Shown here piece by piece: positions 44,904-53,134 of a stretch of DNA of 64,000 bases. Location of the stretch: contig DCUV01000032.1 of the NCBI GenBank assembly GCA_002328585.1, positions 198,277-262,276 of the forward strand. The letters are read 5' to 3'. The notes under the pieces were generated by a model. The model searched no databases and was not told where the DNA came from. It saw only the letters and a list, made by a program, of their open reading frames with translations. A program made the translations under genes and the position numbers. Numbering within the stretch: the first letter of the stretch is position 1; each line of letters begins with the position of its first letter. Source of the stretch: Spirochaetia bacterium UBA2205. Its GTDB lineage: Bacteria; Spirochaetota; UBA4802; UB4802.

Positions 44904-45536
44904 ATGGTAAAGCTCGATAATCCTTATTCACAGTATCGCCCCACATGGAAGGTTTTTATTCCAATGGTTGTGATGTACCCGTTATTGAAAGTAGCGATGC
45001 AGTATGCGTATTTTTCTTTTTTATATCAGTATAGCATTGTGCTTTTATTGTTAATTGTCATTGCACAATATTGTGATAAAGGACTCTTTACAAAAGAGCG
45101 GATTTTTGTCTTTGACCTTCCTTTTGAACGGAAGATATTTTACCTCATGGTCATGGTCATTATCCTGATCCCTATCCGTAATATAGCCATACAATTTACA
45201 CAAAATCCTCAAACGTTACACTTCTATCAGGGGCAGATGCCATTGCTGGAGTCAATGCTTGTAATGGTAGCTATTATTGCGCCATGTGAAGAGCTTTTTT
45301 TCAGGGGATTTGTACAATACAACCTTAGCTTTTATTTTGGGAAATATGGGGCGATAGTTATTGGCGCATTATTCTATAGTTTGATAGGGGCAGCCGCACA
45401 TTCACTATACCTTGCAGTCATCTTCTTCTTCATTGGCATAACGATAGGATATATCTACAGCAAGGTAAAATCACTGCTGCAATCTATATTTCTTCATGTC
45501 ATAACCATTATTTTTATGTATATCTATCCCTTTTAA
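44904..45536 (+). CDS. CPBP-family intramembrane protease
   Basis: The 210-residue protein has about six transmembrane helices and the CPBP (Abi/CAAX protease) motif EELFFRG, in which the two Glu and the Arg match EExxxR. The second motif lies in AAAHSLYLAVIFFFIG with the conserved His. Family members process membrane proteins or bacteriocin-immunity targets; the substrate here is unknown. A longer frame begins with TTG at 44865. The ATG at 44904 is preferred because it begins the conserved region, though its ribosome-binding site is weak. Its last codon overlaps the small convergent gene. Confidence 0.8.
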   Translation: MVKLDNPYSQYRPTWKVFIPMVVMYPLLKVAMQYAYFSFLYQYSIVLLLLIVIAQYCDKGLFTKERIFVFDLPFERKIFYLMVMVIILIPIRNIAIQFTQNPQTLHFYQGQMPLLESMLVMVAIIAPCEELFFRGFVQYNLSFYFGKYGAIVIGALFYSLIGAAAHSLYLAVIFFFIGITIGYIYSKVKSLLQSIFLHVITIIFMYIYPF

Positions 45537-45679
45537 TTATCTATCTTTAAGCGCTCCTTCCATACACCGTCCCAGTTGTTGTTAACATCACACGGTGCTT
45601 CATTTTTGCCAATTTTTGATATAATCAATAACACTATAATCGATGAAATGACCATTATAGTGACAAATATTGAATGCAT
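45533..45679 (-). CDS. Small single-span membrane protein
   Basis: A 48-residue frame follows an AAAAGGAG site 8 nt before its ATG. The product is a transmembrane helix (FVTIMVISSIIVLLIIS) with a short hydrophilic tail containing CDVNNNWDGVWKERL. Size and topology resemble small accessory subunits of transporters. The end overlaps the stop of the convergent CPBP gene by 3 bp. I recognise no family. The good ribosome-binding site and balanced composition make it a plausible real gene. Confidence 0.5.
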   Translation of the reverse strand: MHSIFVTIMVISSIIVLLIISKIGKNEAPCDVNNNWDGVWKERLKIDN

Positions 45680-45804
45680 AGCAACACTCCTTTTAAGCAA
45701 TAGCTATAAGTATTATCAATAGTTGTAGGATATCGTTAAAAATAAGGTTTTCCGTCAAGCTTTTTATAAAATTTTTGTTATAGTGGCAACGTTGTTGTGT
45801 TATA

Positions 45805-46557
45805 CTACATAATCGCCATTCTGTCAGTGGTGACAGCTATCCTTTTCTGGTAGATAGTACTTTTTAATGGTTCAACATTTGAAAAAGCTCTATACAGATC
45901 TAATTCAAATTCAAGTCCTAACATAATTGATGTAGCTATATTGTGTGTTTTTGCACAATCAAAGACTAAATGGCGTGTATTTATTCTATCTGGCTGAATA
46001 GCCTTCTGAACCAGCTCAGCATTGTGTGGGTTGATCTGGCCACCAACAGAGGTAATCTTCCCGGCTATCCTGGAACATTGAACAATATGTGCTGTTACAC
46101 AAATAACATCATCGTCATCAACAACTTTCTTCATTGATTGAGAAAGATCACTTCTTCCAACAGTAACCTGATTAATATATGAAAAGTATGGATTGATACA
46201 GATTGCTGGAAGATTGTTATATGCAGTGATAGTTTCCACATTTATTGCTAAGTATGGCAAAGTACTATTGCCATAGATATCCATCATGGCCGAAACAAAA
46301 TTTTCAAGTGCATATTCTGATTCAACCATTGGTGCTAAAATCCCATCAATGCCAATTGATTGACAGTAACGAATGTCATTTCGTGCTTCGGGTCCTCCTA
46401 TTTTGACTATAACCGGTATATTGATAGCAATCTCCTTCATAAACAGTAACTCATTATATGTCATGTCTTCTACTTCTGTACCACCTTTCAATGCTACAAG
46501 TCCATGGATATGTATTAATTCATCCAATTTTGCTTCTAATGTTTCAATGAGTTTCAT
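45805..46557 (-). CDS. HpcH/HpaI-type aldolase
   Basis: The 250-residue protein has the TIM-barrel order of the HpcH/HpaI and citrate-lyase-beta family: GLVALKGGTEVEDMTYNEL, VIVKIGGPEARNDIRYC, GIDGILAPMVESEYAL (metal-ligand Glu region), YLAINVETITAYNNL with the second acidic ligand, and a VTVGRSDLSQSM loop. It would cleave a 2-keto-3-deoxy sugar acid into pyruvate and an aldehyde. Divergent from uxuA and close to kdgK, it could stand in for the KDPG/KDG aldolase that the hexuronate route needs. Shared control with uxuA is likely, because only one 225-bp region separates them. Confidence 0.82.
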   Translation of the reverse strand: MKLIETLEAKLDELIHIHGLVALKGGTEVEDMTYNELLFMKEIAINIPVIVKIGGPEARNDIRYCQSIGIDGILAPMVESEYALENFVSAMMDIYGNSTLPYLAINVETITAYNNLPAICINPYFSYINQVTVGRSDLSQSMKKVVDDDDVICVTAHIVQCSRIAGKITSVGGQINPHNAELVQKAIQPDRINTRHLVFDCAKTHNIATSIMLGLEFELDLYRAFSNVEPLKSTIYQKRIAVTTDRMAIM

Positions 46558-46697
46558 AATTACATTCTCCTTTCATAAGCAAGATGAAGGCACCTTACTA
46601 TCCAATCATACTATCGGCATGATACCTTTTTTCATGTATCATTTTCCATTGAAACGTTATGATGAGCATTATTTATGAACAAATATATAAAACATCC

Positions 46698-46749
46698 TTG
46701 ACAGAGTTGGGTGTTGATGATATATTATCATCAGACCATCTGATGATAA
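46698..46749 (+). promoter_or_regulatory. uxuA promoter and FadR-type operator
   Basis: A near-consensus promoter, TTGACA (46698-46703), 17 bp, TATATT (46721-46726), faces uxuA. Overlapping its -10 and start region is an exact inverted repeat, TTATCATCAGA (46725-46735) and TCTGATGATAA (46739-46749) around CCA. The same core occurs at the promoter of the FadR-type regulator gene 10 kb away. Placement just past -10 predicts repression, relieved by a sugar-acid effector. Confidence 0.82.
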
Positions 46750-46783
46750 GTATTACAATACATTCATTTATGGAGAATCTAAT

Positions 46784-47767
46784 ATGATAAAAATAGCTGA
46801 ACTGTTACCCCCTCACCCATCAGCTCTGTGGCGTATGGTTAAACAATGTGGTATTGAGCATGTTGTAGGTGGCATGCAACTTTACGCTGGCTGGGAAACG
46901 ATGCCAAAAGATTTTTGGCCATGGAGCTATAACTCGTTAGTGCATATAAAAACTATCTATGAAGATGCTGGTTTTAAGCTCCAGGTCATTGAGTCACGCC
47001 CGCCAATGGATGCAATAAAATTAGGGCTGCCAGACAGAGACAGGGAGATTGAAAATGTCATTATGCTTGTAAAAAATATGGGTGCACTGGGAATTCCGGT
47101 GTGGTGTTACGAATGGATGCCTGTTTTTGGCTGGACACGTACTTCCACCACAACCCCTATACGCGGTGGTGCACTGGCTACCTCATACAACCACGAATAT
47201 ATGGAGCATGCACCGTTAACGGAATATGGCATCGTCACTGAAGAGCAACTATGGAAAAATTTAGAATATTTTTTAAAGGCGGTAATCCCTGAAGCTGAAA
47301 AAGCACATGTTAAACTTGCCATGCACCCTGACGATCCACCCGTTTCGCCCATTCGGGGCGTTGCCCGTATTATGCGTTCTATTGATAATTTTCAAAAGCT
47401 TCTTGATCTATATCCAAGCCCGGTCAATGGTATTGCACTGTGCCAGGGAAATTTTGCTCTTATGACCGACAACCTCCCCCGGGTTATACATCACTTTGGT
47501 AAACAGGGTAAGATATTCTTTGTACACTTCAGAAATGTAAAGGGTACACCCTATAAATTTACCGAAACCTTTCATGATGATGGCATGCTTGATATGTACC
47601 AATGCATGAAAGCGTACTATGACACAGGCTTTGACGGTGTTATGCGCCCTGACCATGTCCCCACCATGGAAGGAGATAGCAACGAAAATCCAGCATATTC
47701 ATCCATAGGGAGGCTTTTTGCTATTGGGTACATGAAAGGGCTTCTGGAAGCTGTCAGCAAGGCATAA
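46784..47767 (+). CDS. uxuA: D-mannonate dehydratase
   Basis: UxuA converts D-mannonate to 2-keto-3-deoxy-D-gluconate in hexuronate breakdown. The 327-residue protein has the UxuA TIM-barrel features: GIEHVVGG near the start, VIESRPPMDAIKLG, WCYEWMPVFGWTRT, MHPDDPP, ALCQGNFALM, FVHFRNVKG, FHDDGMLDM and MRPDHVPTM. It is shorter than E. coli UxuA (394 aa), as in many UxuA homologues of other phyla. It has a good GGAG site. The FadR-type operator lies 35 bp upstream. It converges with the DUF2784 gene, 3 bp apart. Confidence 0.93.
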   Translation: MIKIAELLPPHPSALWRMVKQCGIEHVVGGMQLYAGWETMPKDFWPWSYNSLVHIKTIYEDAGFKLQVIESRPPMDAIKLGLPDRDREIENVIMLVKNMGALGIPVWCYEWMPVFGWTRTSTTTPIRGGALATSYNHEYMEHAPLTEYGIVTEEQLWKNLEYFLKAVIPEAEKAHVKLAMHPDDPPVSPIRGVARIMRSIDNFQKLLDLYPSPVNGIALCQGNFALMTDNLPRVIHHFGKQGKIFFVHFRNVKGTPYKFTETFHDDGMLDMYQCMKAYYDTGFDGVMRPDHVPTMEGDSNENPAYSSIGRLFAIGYMKGLLEAVSKA

Positions 47768-47770
47768 TGT

Positions 47771-48151
47771 TTATGCTTTTCTTTTGGCTGTGTAGTCTTT
47801 GATATTGAGGATTACTGAAAAGCATAAACAAATAATAAAAACACCGGCTACGGTGATATCAGTTATGTGCGCATCGGGAGCATAGCCTGTTATTTCATGG
47901 AGTAAAAACTGTATATACGAATTATATACAATAGGTTTTCCCAGTGCATTTCGCACCTGCCAGTGCCAGTCGGTACAAAAGCAATAGCCCCAGCCATACC
48001 ATATACCCAGTACACACCATGAAAAAGCGGTTAAAAGCATCGTCACAAGGTGAATCTTCCGTGTCCTTGCAAACATCCACCCTGTTATATTGAAGAGTGT
48101 CAACAGGGTATGGAAGACTAAAAAAAATATATCAAGTGCATGGAGCATCAT
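47771..48151 (-). CDS. DUF2784-like small membrane protein
   Basis: The 126-residue protein has about four transmembrane helices. It begins ALDIFFLVFHTLLTLFNITGWMF and contains WYGWGYCFCTDWHWQVR with aromatic residues and Cys, as in the DUF2784 family. Function is unknown. It lies between convergent uxuA and kdgK-like genes and need not belong to the sugar-acid pathway. Codon use is like its neighbours. Confidence 0.7.
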   Translation of the reverse strand: MMLHALDIFFLVFHTLLTLFNITGWMFARTRKIHLVTMLLTAFSWCVLGIWYGWGYCFCTDWHWQVRNALGKPIVYNSYIQFLLHEITGYAPDAHITDITVAGVFIICLCFSVILNIKDYTAKRKA

Positions 48152-48240
48152 AGTGCATTAGTATGCATATCATCCTATCATGGTATATGAAGGCAACACC
48201 CTGTAGATTGGCAAATGCAGGGATACTATTGTCTCATTAT

Positions 48241-49269
48241 CTATCGCAGCAATCGGCTGCTTTTATTCTGTAGAATTGCCTCTACATCTGCTTTACCAAC
48301 AATAAAATTATCACCATGAACGCTATGAGCCAGGCCACACAAGGCAAGTGCATTATCAACTGCTGTTTCAAGCGATTGCTGTTGTATCAATGAATAGATA
48401 AACCCTGCAGCAAGAGCATCCCCTGCACCAATACGGTCAACGATATGCGGCACCTCCACTGTTTTCATCGACACCTCTTTTTCTCGTGTTGCTGCTGCTG
48501 CGCCCACCGTTACTGCAGAAGCCGTAGCACCTTCTCTATAGGTTATCACAACCGCAGAAAGATTTGCATACGTATTAAAGAGTGCATGTATGGTGCTATG
48601 AATATCCTGTTTCTTTTCAGCATGGGGCAACAAAAAAAGCGCGAGATGCTCTTCATTCCCTATCAATATATTAATAGAGGGCATCAGCCGTAAAAATGCA
48701 TCCCTGGCATCATTAACACTTTTCCATAGTGTCTGGCGATAGTTAATATCAAAAGAAACTATTCCCTTTTTTTCATTAACAATACTTGCTGCTTTAATGC
48801 TTTCTTCACAGATAGTATTTGAAAGCGCCAGGGTTATACCTGTTGTATGGAACCATGCATTGCTTGGGATTATTGCATTCCAATGAATATCTTCATGCTG
48901 TAATTGTGTAAATGCGCTGTTGTTTCTGTCATAGATAAGCCGTGAAGCCCTGGGCCCGGCACCCTGTTCATAAAAATACAATCCCATGCGTGTATCCGGT
49001 TTCATCACAATGTCATCAGTGATGACGCCAAACCCCTGTAAATAACGCTTTGCAGCATCACCTAGAACTGTATCAGGCAGAGCAGAAACAATCCTGCATG
49101 GTATCCCCACCTGTGAAAGTATCACCGCACAGTTTGCCTCTGCTCCCCCAAAGTAAGCCTCAAACATATTTGTCTGAAACAGCCTGCTGTAGCCTGGAGG
49201 TGATAATCGCAGCAATACCTCGCCCCAGGCAATAAATTCAGTTATGGTAGTATTCTCTTTTTCCATCAT
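48241..49269 (-). CDS. kdgK: 2-keto-3-deoxygluconate kinase (PfkB family)
   Basis: The ribokinase-fold enzyme has FIAWGEVLLRLSPPG at the N-terminus, the substrate-binding GGAEANCAV near residue 42, ARMGLYFYE-type KDG contacts (DTRMGLYFYEQGAGPR), and the ATP-site DRIGAGDALAAGFIYSL with catalytic Asp. The arrangement fits KdgK, which phosphorylates KDG to KDPG, better than fructokinase. Two Met codons open the frame; the second (MEKENTT) is equally possible. It sits downstream of the transporter gene with a short gap and follows UxuA in the pathway. Confidence 0.87.
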   Translation of the reverse strand: MMEKENTTITEFIAWGEVLLRLSPPGYSRLFQTNMFEAYFGGAEANCAVILSQVGIPCRIVSALPDTVLGDAAKRYLQGFGVITDDIVMKPDTRMGLYFYEQGAGPRASRLIYDRNNSAFTQLQHEDIHWNAIIPSNAWFHTTGITLALSNTICEESIKAASIVNEKKGIVSFDINYRQTLWKSVNDARDAFLRLMPSINILIGNEEHLALFLLPHAEKKQDIHSTIHALFNTYANLSAVVITYREGATASAVTVGAAAATREKEVSMKTVEVPHIVDRIGAGDALAAGFIYSLIQQQSLETAVDNALALCGLAHSVHGDNFIVGKADVEAILQNKSSRLLR

Positions 49270-49340
49270 CCAGTTCCATCATCAGTAACTATCGCCCATA
49301 ATATTTTTTAGCTCATCATCAATGGGTATAGTTTATATAG

Positions 49341-50657
49341 TTACATTGAAAAATCTACCTTCATTATCACAGCATAGAAAAATAGTACAATAAAAAAAAC
49401 AAAAAATAGCACCGACAGCACTCCTGTTATGGTAAGCAATTTTCCCGGGCGGTATATAGCTTCCAGATGCTTATGGCAGATATAGATACCAAGCCCTATG
49501 ATCAATGGTAAAAAGATAGTATCAATAACTGCCGAGATTTGTAAAAGAATAACCGGCGCTGGAAATAGTACCGAGAAAAGAGCCGTTGACAGTACATATA
49601 CAATCACAAACAGGCGGTAATAGTGTAACTTTGTATCATCCTTTTTACGACGCTGATACCATACTGAATTTGAAGCAACACGGCATAGCCCATCAATGTT
49701 TGCAAGCAGGGTGCTGAACAGCGTACCAAAAATCCCCACCAAAAAGATTATCTCACCTATGCGTCCAAAGTTTTCGCCGGCAATCTGTGATATCTGAAGA
49801 GCAAGCTTTTCACCCTGTGGCACCATTCCTTTGGGATGTAATATCACCGCACCTGCAATTAAAAACATCACGGTTAACAGCGCAGTGATAATGGTGTTGA
49901 TAGTTAAATCTATCTGATTAATTTTTATCCATTTTTTGATCCTGTTTTTATCTTCATCATTGTCTATTGTTCTATTACCCTTTCCCCGTGTGCTTCCTTC
50001 AACCCACAACGAATACCACACAACACCGATGGCACCGGCACCCGACCATCCTAAAAGCGGTACAAGCTCATGCATGGTATTAAATGGAGCTCGGGGGATT
50101 AAACCCTCTGCTATTTCCTTTGGATTGGGCGATGTTTTTGCCAGAGCATATATCAAAAATAAAACCATTATCAACACTAAAATTCTTGATGCATTTTCCA
50201 GGGTAGTGTAGCTTCCCACATACAATAGTATACCAACAATGACGATTGAGCAAACTGTAGCTGCTTCCATTGAAATAGCAGGAAATATACCATAAATACA
50301 GCTCCCCACCGACAGCGCAATCCCTGCCATCCCCGATACGCTTGCGATAAACACTATCCAGAATAAGACAATGATCCATCCTGTTTTTAATTTAAAAAGT
50401 TTAAAATCTAATTCTACCTGGGTAAACGCAATCAGCACATTTTCACCGGTTGCGATGGTATACCGTCCAGCCATTTCAAATATGGCATATTTCATAATCA
50501 GGGAAACAATAGGTGCCCACAACAGTAAATACCCAAAAAGTGCCCCTGCACGAGTGGCAAACACAAGCTCTGACACCCCGATGGCACTTGCTGACCATAC
50601 AAGCCCCGGACCTAAAACCTTTAGTAATTGCTTCCCTTTCGGTGGATTCTCTATCAT
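49341..50657 (-). CDS. Nramp-related membrane transporter with altered metal motif
   Basis: The 438-residue protein has eleven predicted helices and begins LKVLGPGLVWSASAIGVSELVFATRAGA. That aligns with the first helix of Nramp carriers, where DPGN binds the metal; here the segment reads SASAIG, and no MPH motif is seen in helix six (ATGAGAIGVV-like WSGAGAIGVVWYSLW). Divalent Mn/Fe transport is therefore doubtful. Its place between the KDG kinase and UlaG-like hydrolase genes makes a sugar-acid or organic-anion substrate a fair guess. Similar Nramp-like genes lacking DPGN are often annotated as metal transporters by default. Confidence 0.75.
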   Translation of the reverse strand: MIENPPKGKQLLKVLGPGLVWSASAIGVSELVFATRAGALFGYLLLWAPIVSLIMKYAIFEMAGRYTIATGENVLIAFTQVELDFKLFKLKTGWIIVLFWIVFIASVSGMAGIALSVGSCIYGIFPAISMEAATVCSIVIVGILLYVGSYTTLENASRILVLIMVLFLIYALAKTSPNPKEIAEGLIPRAPFNTMHELVPLLGWSGAGAIGVVWYSLWVEGSTRGKGNRTIDNDEDKNRIKKWIKINQIDLTINTIITALLTVMFLIAGAVILHPKGMVPQGEKLALQISQIAGENFGRIGEIIFLVGIFGTLFSTLLANIDGLCRVASNSVWYQRRKKDDTKLHYYRLFVIVYVLSTALFSVLFPAPVILLQISAVIDTIFLPLIIGLGIYICHKHLEAIYRPGKLLTITGVLSVLFFVFFIVLFFYAVIMKVDFSM

Positions 50658-50720
50658 GGTAGTATCCCCCTTATAACGTTTTTAAAGACACAGAGATAGT
50701 ATATTTTCCCCTGCCTTTGC

Positions 50721-51422
50721 CTATACCGTAACAGCTATTGCTTTCCCATGGGGCAATATAACTTTTTGTGCTTCCACATTCCATTGTTGCAACGTTTCAT
50801 CAACAAGATGCTTACCCTTAACCTGATAATGGATGGGGATAACAATGTTTGGCTTGCATTCCCTCACCAACTGCGCTGCCTGCTGAAGATCCATCCCATC
50901 TTTTCCAATGATAGGATAGGTAGAGCATGCCACCTGCACCATGGCGATAGTTACTGTATAGGGGGTCAGAGCCTTTTTTAAGCTCTCCGTGTACAGGGTA
51001 TCCCCTGAAAAATACAGCACCATGCTATCCTTTTTGATAATGAACCCAACGGCATCCTTTGCCATAGGGTGAAAGGCTGGGACAGCAATGACGGTAAATC
51101 CTTCACACTCAACAGACTGTCCTGGTGTCATAGCCTTTACCTTTGTTGCCTTATGCTTTACAGCCCTTTTCACTGCACTCGTTGAACCTATGATTGGTAT
51201 ATTTCGTTTAACTGCAACATCGATAGCACGCTTACACCAGTGGTCAACATGGTTGTGCGAAACCAGCATATAATGAATTGGCATTATCGATTCGGGATCA
51301 ACAGTTAAAGGAACTGCCCGCAACAATTCAAAAGAACCCCACCATGGATCGGTCATAACCATTATGCCATCAAGGTTAATACATACCGTCGCCTGCCCAA
51401 TAAGGGTAAATTCAATCTTCAT
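50721..51422 (-). CDS. UlaG-like metallo-beta-lactamase-fold hydrolase
   Basis: About 233 residues. The metal motif HNHVDHW (HxHxDH) lies at about residue 58. Next comes VPAFHPMAKDAVGF with a further His, then YFSGDTLYTESL with the bridging Asp, and finally IPIHYQVKG. This pattern fits the L-ascorbate-6-phosphate lactonase (UlaG) group of MBL hydrolases. A lactonase for a sugar-acid lactone suits this cluster. The start MKIEFT at 51422 is inside the end of the SDR gene, so the two are coupled; a GTG/ATG two codons upstream is an alternative. Confidence 0.8.
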   Translation of the reverse strand: MKIEFTLIGQATVCINLDGIMVMTDPWWGSFELLRAVPLTVDPESIMPIHYMLVSHNHVDHWCKRAIDVAVKRNIPIIGSTSAVKRAVKHKATKVKAMTPGQSVECEGFTVIAVPAFHPMAKDAVGFIIKKDSMVLYFSGDTLYTESLKKALTPYTVTIAMVQVACSTYPIIGKDGMDLQQAAQLVRECKPNIVIPIHYQVKGKHLVDETLQQWNVEAQKVILPHGKAIAVTV

Positions 51423-52399
51423 ACCCACCCTCGCATTTTAATATGATACTCATACGCATCGATGGTACTTTCAATATCATTTTTTACAGGCTTCCAGCCT
51501 AATGTTTTTTTTGCACATGTATTGTCAAAGACATAGTCGCGTAATGCTATTTCTAGGTGTTGCGGCTCAACGGGCGATAGTTTTATGGCAGATAATCCTT
51601 TTACAAGAGTACGGGCAATCCATGCAGGAACTGAAATTATTTTTGGCTTTTTGCCGGCATGTTCAAAGAGCGCCTCTACAAGCTGTCGCGTTGTTGGCAC
51701 ATTGTCACTGGCAACATTTGCAATGATTATACCCTTTTTCATTTTTTCAAGACACAAATAGATTGCATTTGCAACATCGCGTACATCCACCATCTGCAAT
51801 TTTGTTTTACCACCACCTGGCAGTATCACCGGATTCCCTTTGTACACCGCTTCCATCTGGGCAACTAAAAATGGCTCATTCTGCCCGGGACCATTGATCG
51901 TTGGTGGGCGCACTATTGAAACAGCACATCCTTTTTCTGCCAGCTGTATGCACATACGCTCTCCCTCAACCTTGTGCCTGCCGTAGGGGCATACGGGCTG
52001 TAACGGCACGTCTTCACTGCAGGGGACTGGAACATCAATGCCATATACCTCTACCGATGAGATATAGACAAGTTGCGGAATTTTTAATTCTTTGCATACC
52101 TCTACAACATTTTTTGTTCCCGTAACATTAATGGCAAACATGTCCTTTTCATCGCGCACAAACTGTGCCAGAGCCGCCGCACAATGGACGATAGCCTGTA
52201 CACCCTTACATGCTTTTTGTATAATATCTTTCTGTACAATATCACCTTTCATAAAGGTAAACTTTTTATTGGAAATAACTGACGGTTCATTCATGTCTTT
52301 CAGGTCTATCCCTGTTACAGCAAAGTTTTTCTCTAACAGGGTTTTTACAACCTGTCGTCCTAAATAGCCCGAACATCCTGTTACGCATATCACTCTCAT
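51419..52399 (-). CDS. NAD-dependent epimerase/dehydratase (extended SDR)
   Basis: The 326-residue protein has the Rossmann motif VTGCSGYLGRQVV at the N-terminus, the NAD-binding DIV and CAAALA segments, and the active-site pair YGRHK (about residue 151, YxxxK) after SSVEVYG. A variable substrate domain includes RPPTINGPGQNEP. It may be a nucleotide-sugar epimerase or a uronate-type dehydrogenase. In the absence of uxaC/uxuB here, an oxidation or epimerisation step leading to an aldonate is plausible but unproven. The gene is 18 nt from the RraA-like gene and overlaps the UlaG-like start. Confidence 0.82.
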   Translation of the reverse strand: MRVICVTGCSGYLGRQVVKTLLEKNFAVTGIDLKDMNEPSVISNKKFTFMKGDIVQKDIIQKACKGVQAIVHCAAALAQFVRDEKDMFAINVTGTKNVVEVCKELKIPQLVYISSVEVYGIDVPVPCSEDVPLQPVCPYGRHKVEGERMCIQLAEKGCAVSIVRPPTINGPGQNEPFLVAQMEAVYKGNPVILPGGGKTKLQMVDVRDVANAIYLCLEKMKKGIIIANVASDNVPTTRQLVEALFEHAGKKPKIISVPAWIARTLVKGLSAIKLSPVEPQHLEIALRDYVFDNTCAKKTLGWKPVKNDIESTIDAYEYHIKMRGWV

Positions 52400-52416
52400 G
52401 GCTCCCTCCAGATAAT

Positions 52417-53121
52417 TTATAGTTTACCGTATTTTTTATATATCTCCACCAGAGATTTTCCCCCTCGTATCTCTTCTCGAGAACGCCGTTCTGCTGTTAC
52501 AACCTCCTCCGCCTTTTCCACTACCTCTTTCAAATCAACATCTTTGATGGGGATTACCACCACGCCATCACAATCAGCAAATATAATATCACCCGGGTTA
52601 ACCCTGACACCACCGCACCAAATGGGTCCCCCAATGCCTACAAGGTCAACCCTCCCAACAGAATCAGTAGGTATATTGCCACGTGCCCATACCGGAAATT
52701 CTACCTCTATAACCCTGTTTATATCACGGATGGGGCCATCCACCACCGCTCCTTTCACACCACCATAATACTTGCAGGTTGTTGACATAAGTTCACCCCA
52801 TGCCCCTGCTTCATAGAACTCGTTAGCATTGACCACTGCTACCTGTCCTTTTTGCATGCTTCCAAAAAGATCTTCCAGAACCTTTGCTACAAATTCAGGA
52901 TCATACTCGCTAAGGCGCGTACTTTTGCGGGTTTTTGCTTCCTCCATGGTGAAAGCAGGACCGGCAATAGCAGCATCTGACATGATAGGACTAAATCCTG
53001 AACACATCGCCTGATGCATAAATCCCATCTCATCAAGCGTATCACATACTGCAGGTGTATAGGTTTTCTCCAACCTGATACATAGTTCAATTATTTGTTC
53101 ATGGGTATATGTTGGTGCCAT
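52417..53121 (-). CDS. RraA-like family protein (possible HMG/2-keto-acid aldolase)
   Basis: The 234-residue protein has RraA-fold signatures: VCDTLDEMGF at the N-terminus, MQKGQVAVVNANEF, the GVKGAVVDGPIRDINRV stretch with the Mg/pyruvate Arg and Asp, and VRVNPGDIIFADCDGVVVIP. Family members are RNase E regulators, HMG/CHA aldolases and oxaloacetate decarboxylases; in sugar clusters an aldolase or decarboxylase is likelier. The start at 53121 follows a GGAGG; the longer frame would run into the preceding gene. It follows the GH38-like gene by 13 nt. Confidence 0.82.
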   Translation of the reverse strand: MAPTYTHEQIIELCIRLEKTYTPAVCDTLDEMGFMHQAMCSGFSPIMSDAAIAGPAFTMEEAKTRKSTRLSEYDPEFVAKVLEDLFGSMQKGQVAVVNANEFYEAGAWGELMSTTCKYYGGVKGAVVDGPIRDINRVIEVEFPVWARGNIPTDSVGRVDLVGIGGPIWCGGVRVNPGDIIFADCDGVVVIPIKDVDLKEVVEKAEEVVTAERRSREEIRGGKSLVEIYKKYGKL

Positions 53122-53134
53122 ATAAAACCTCCTT

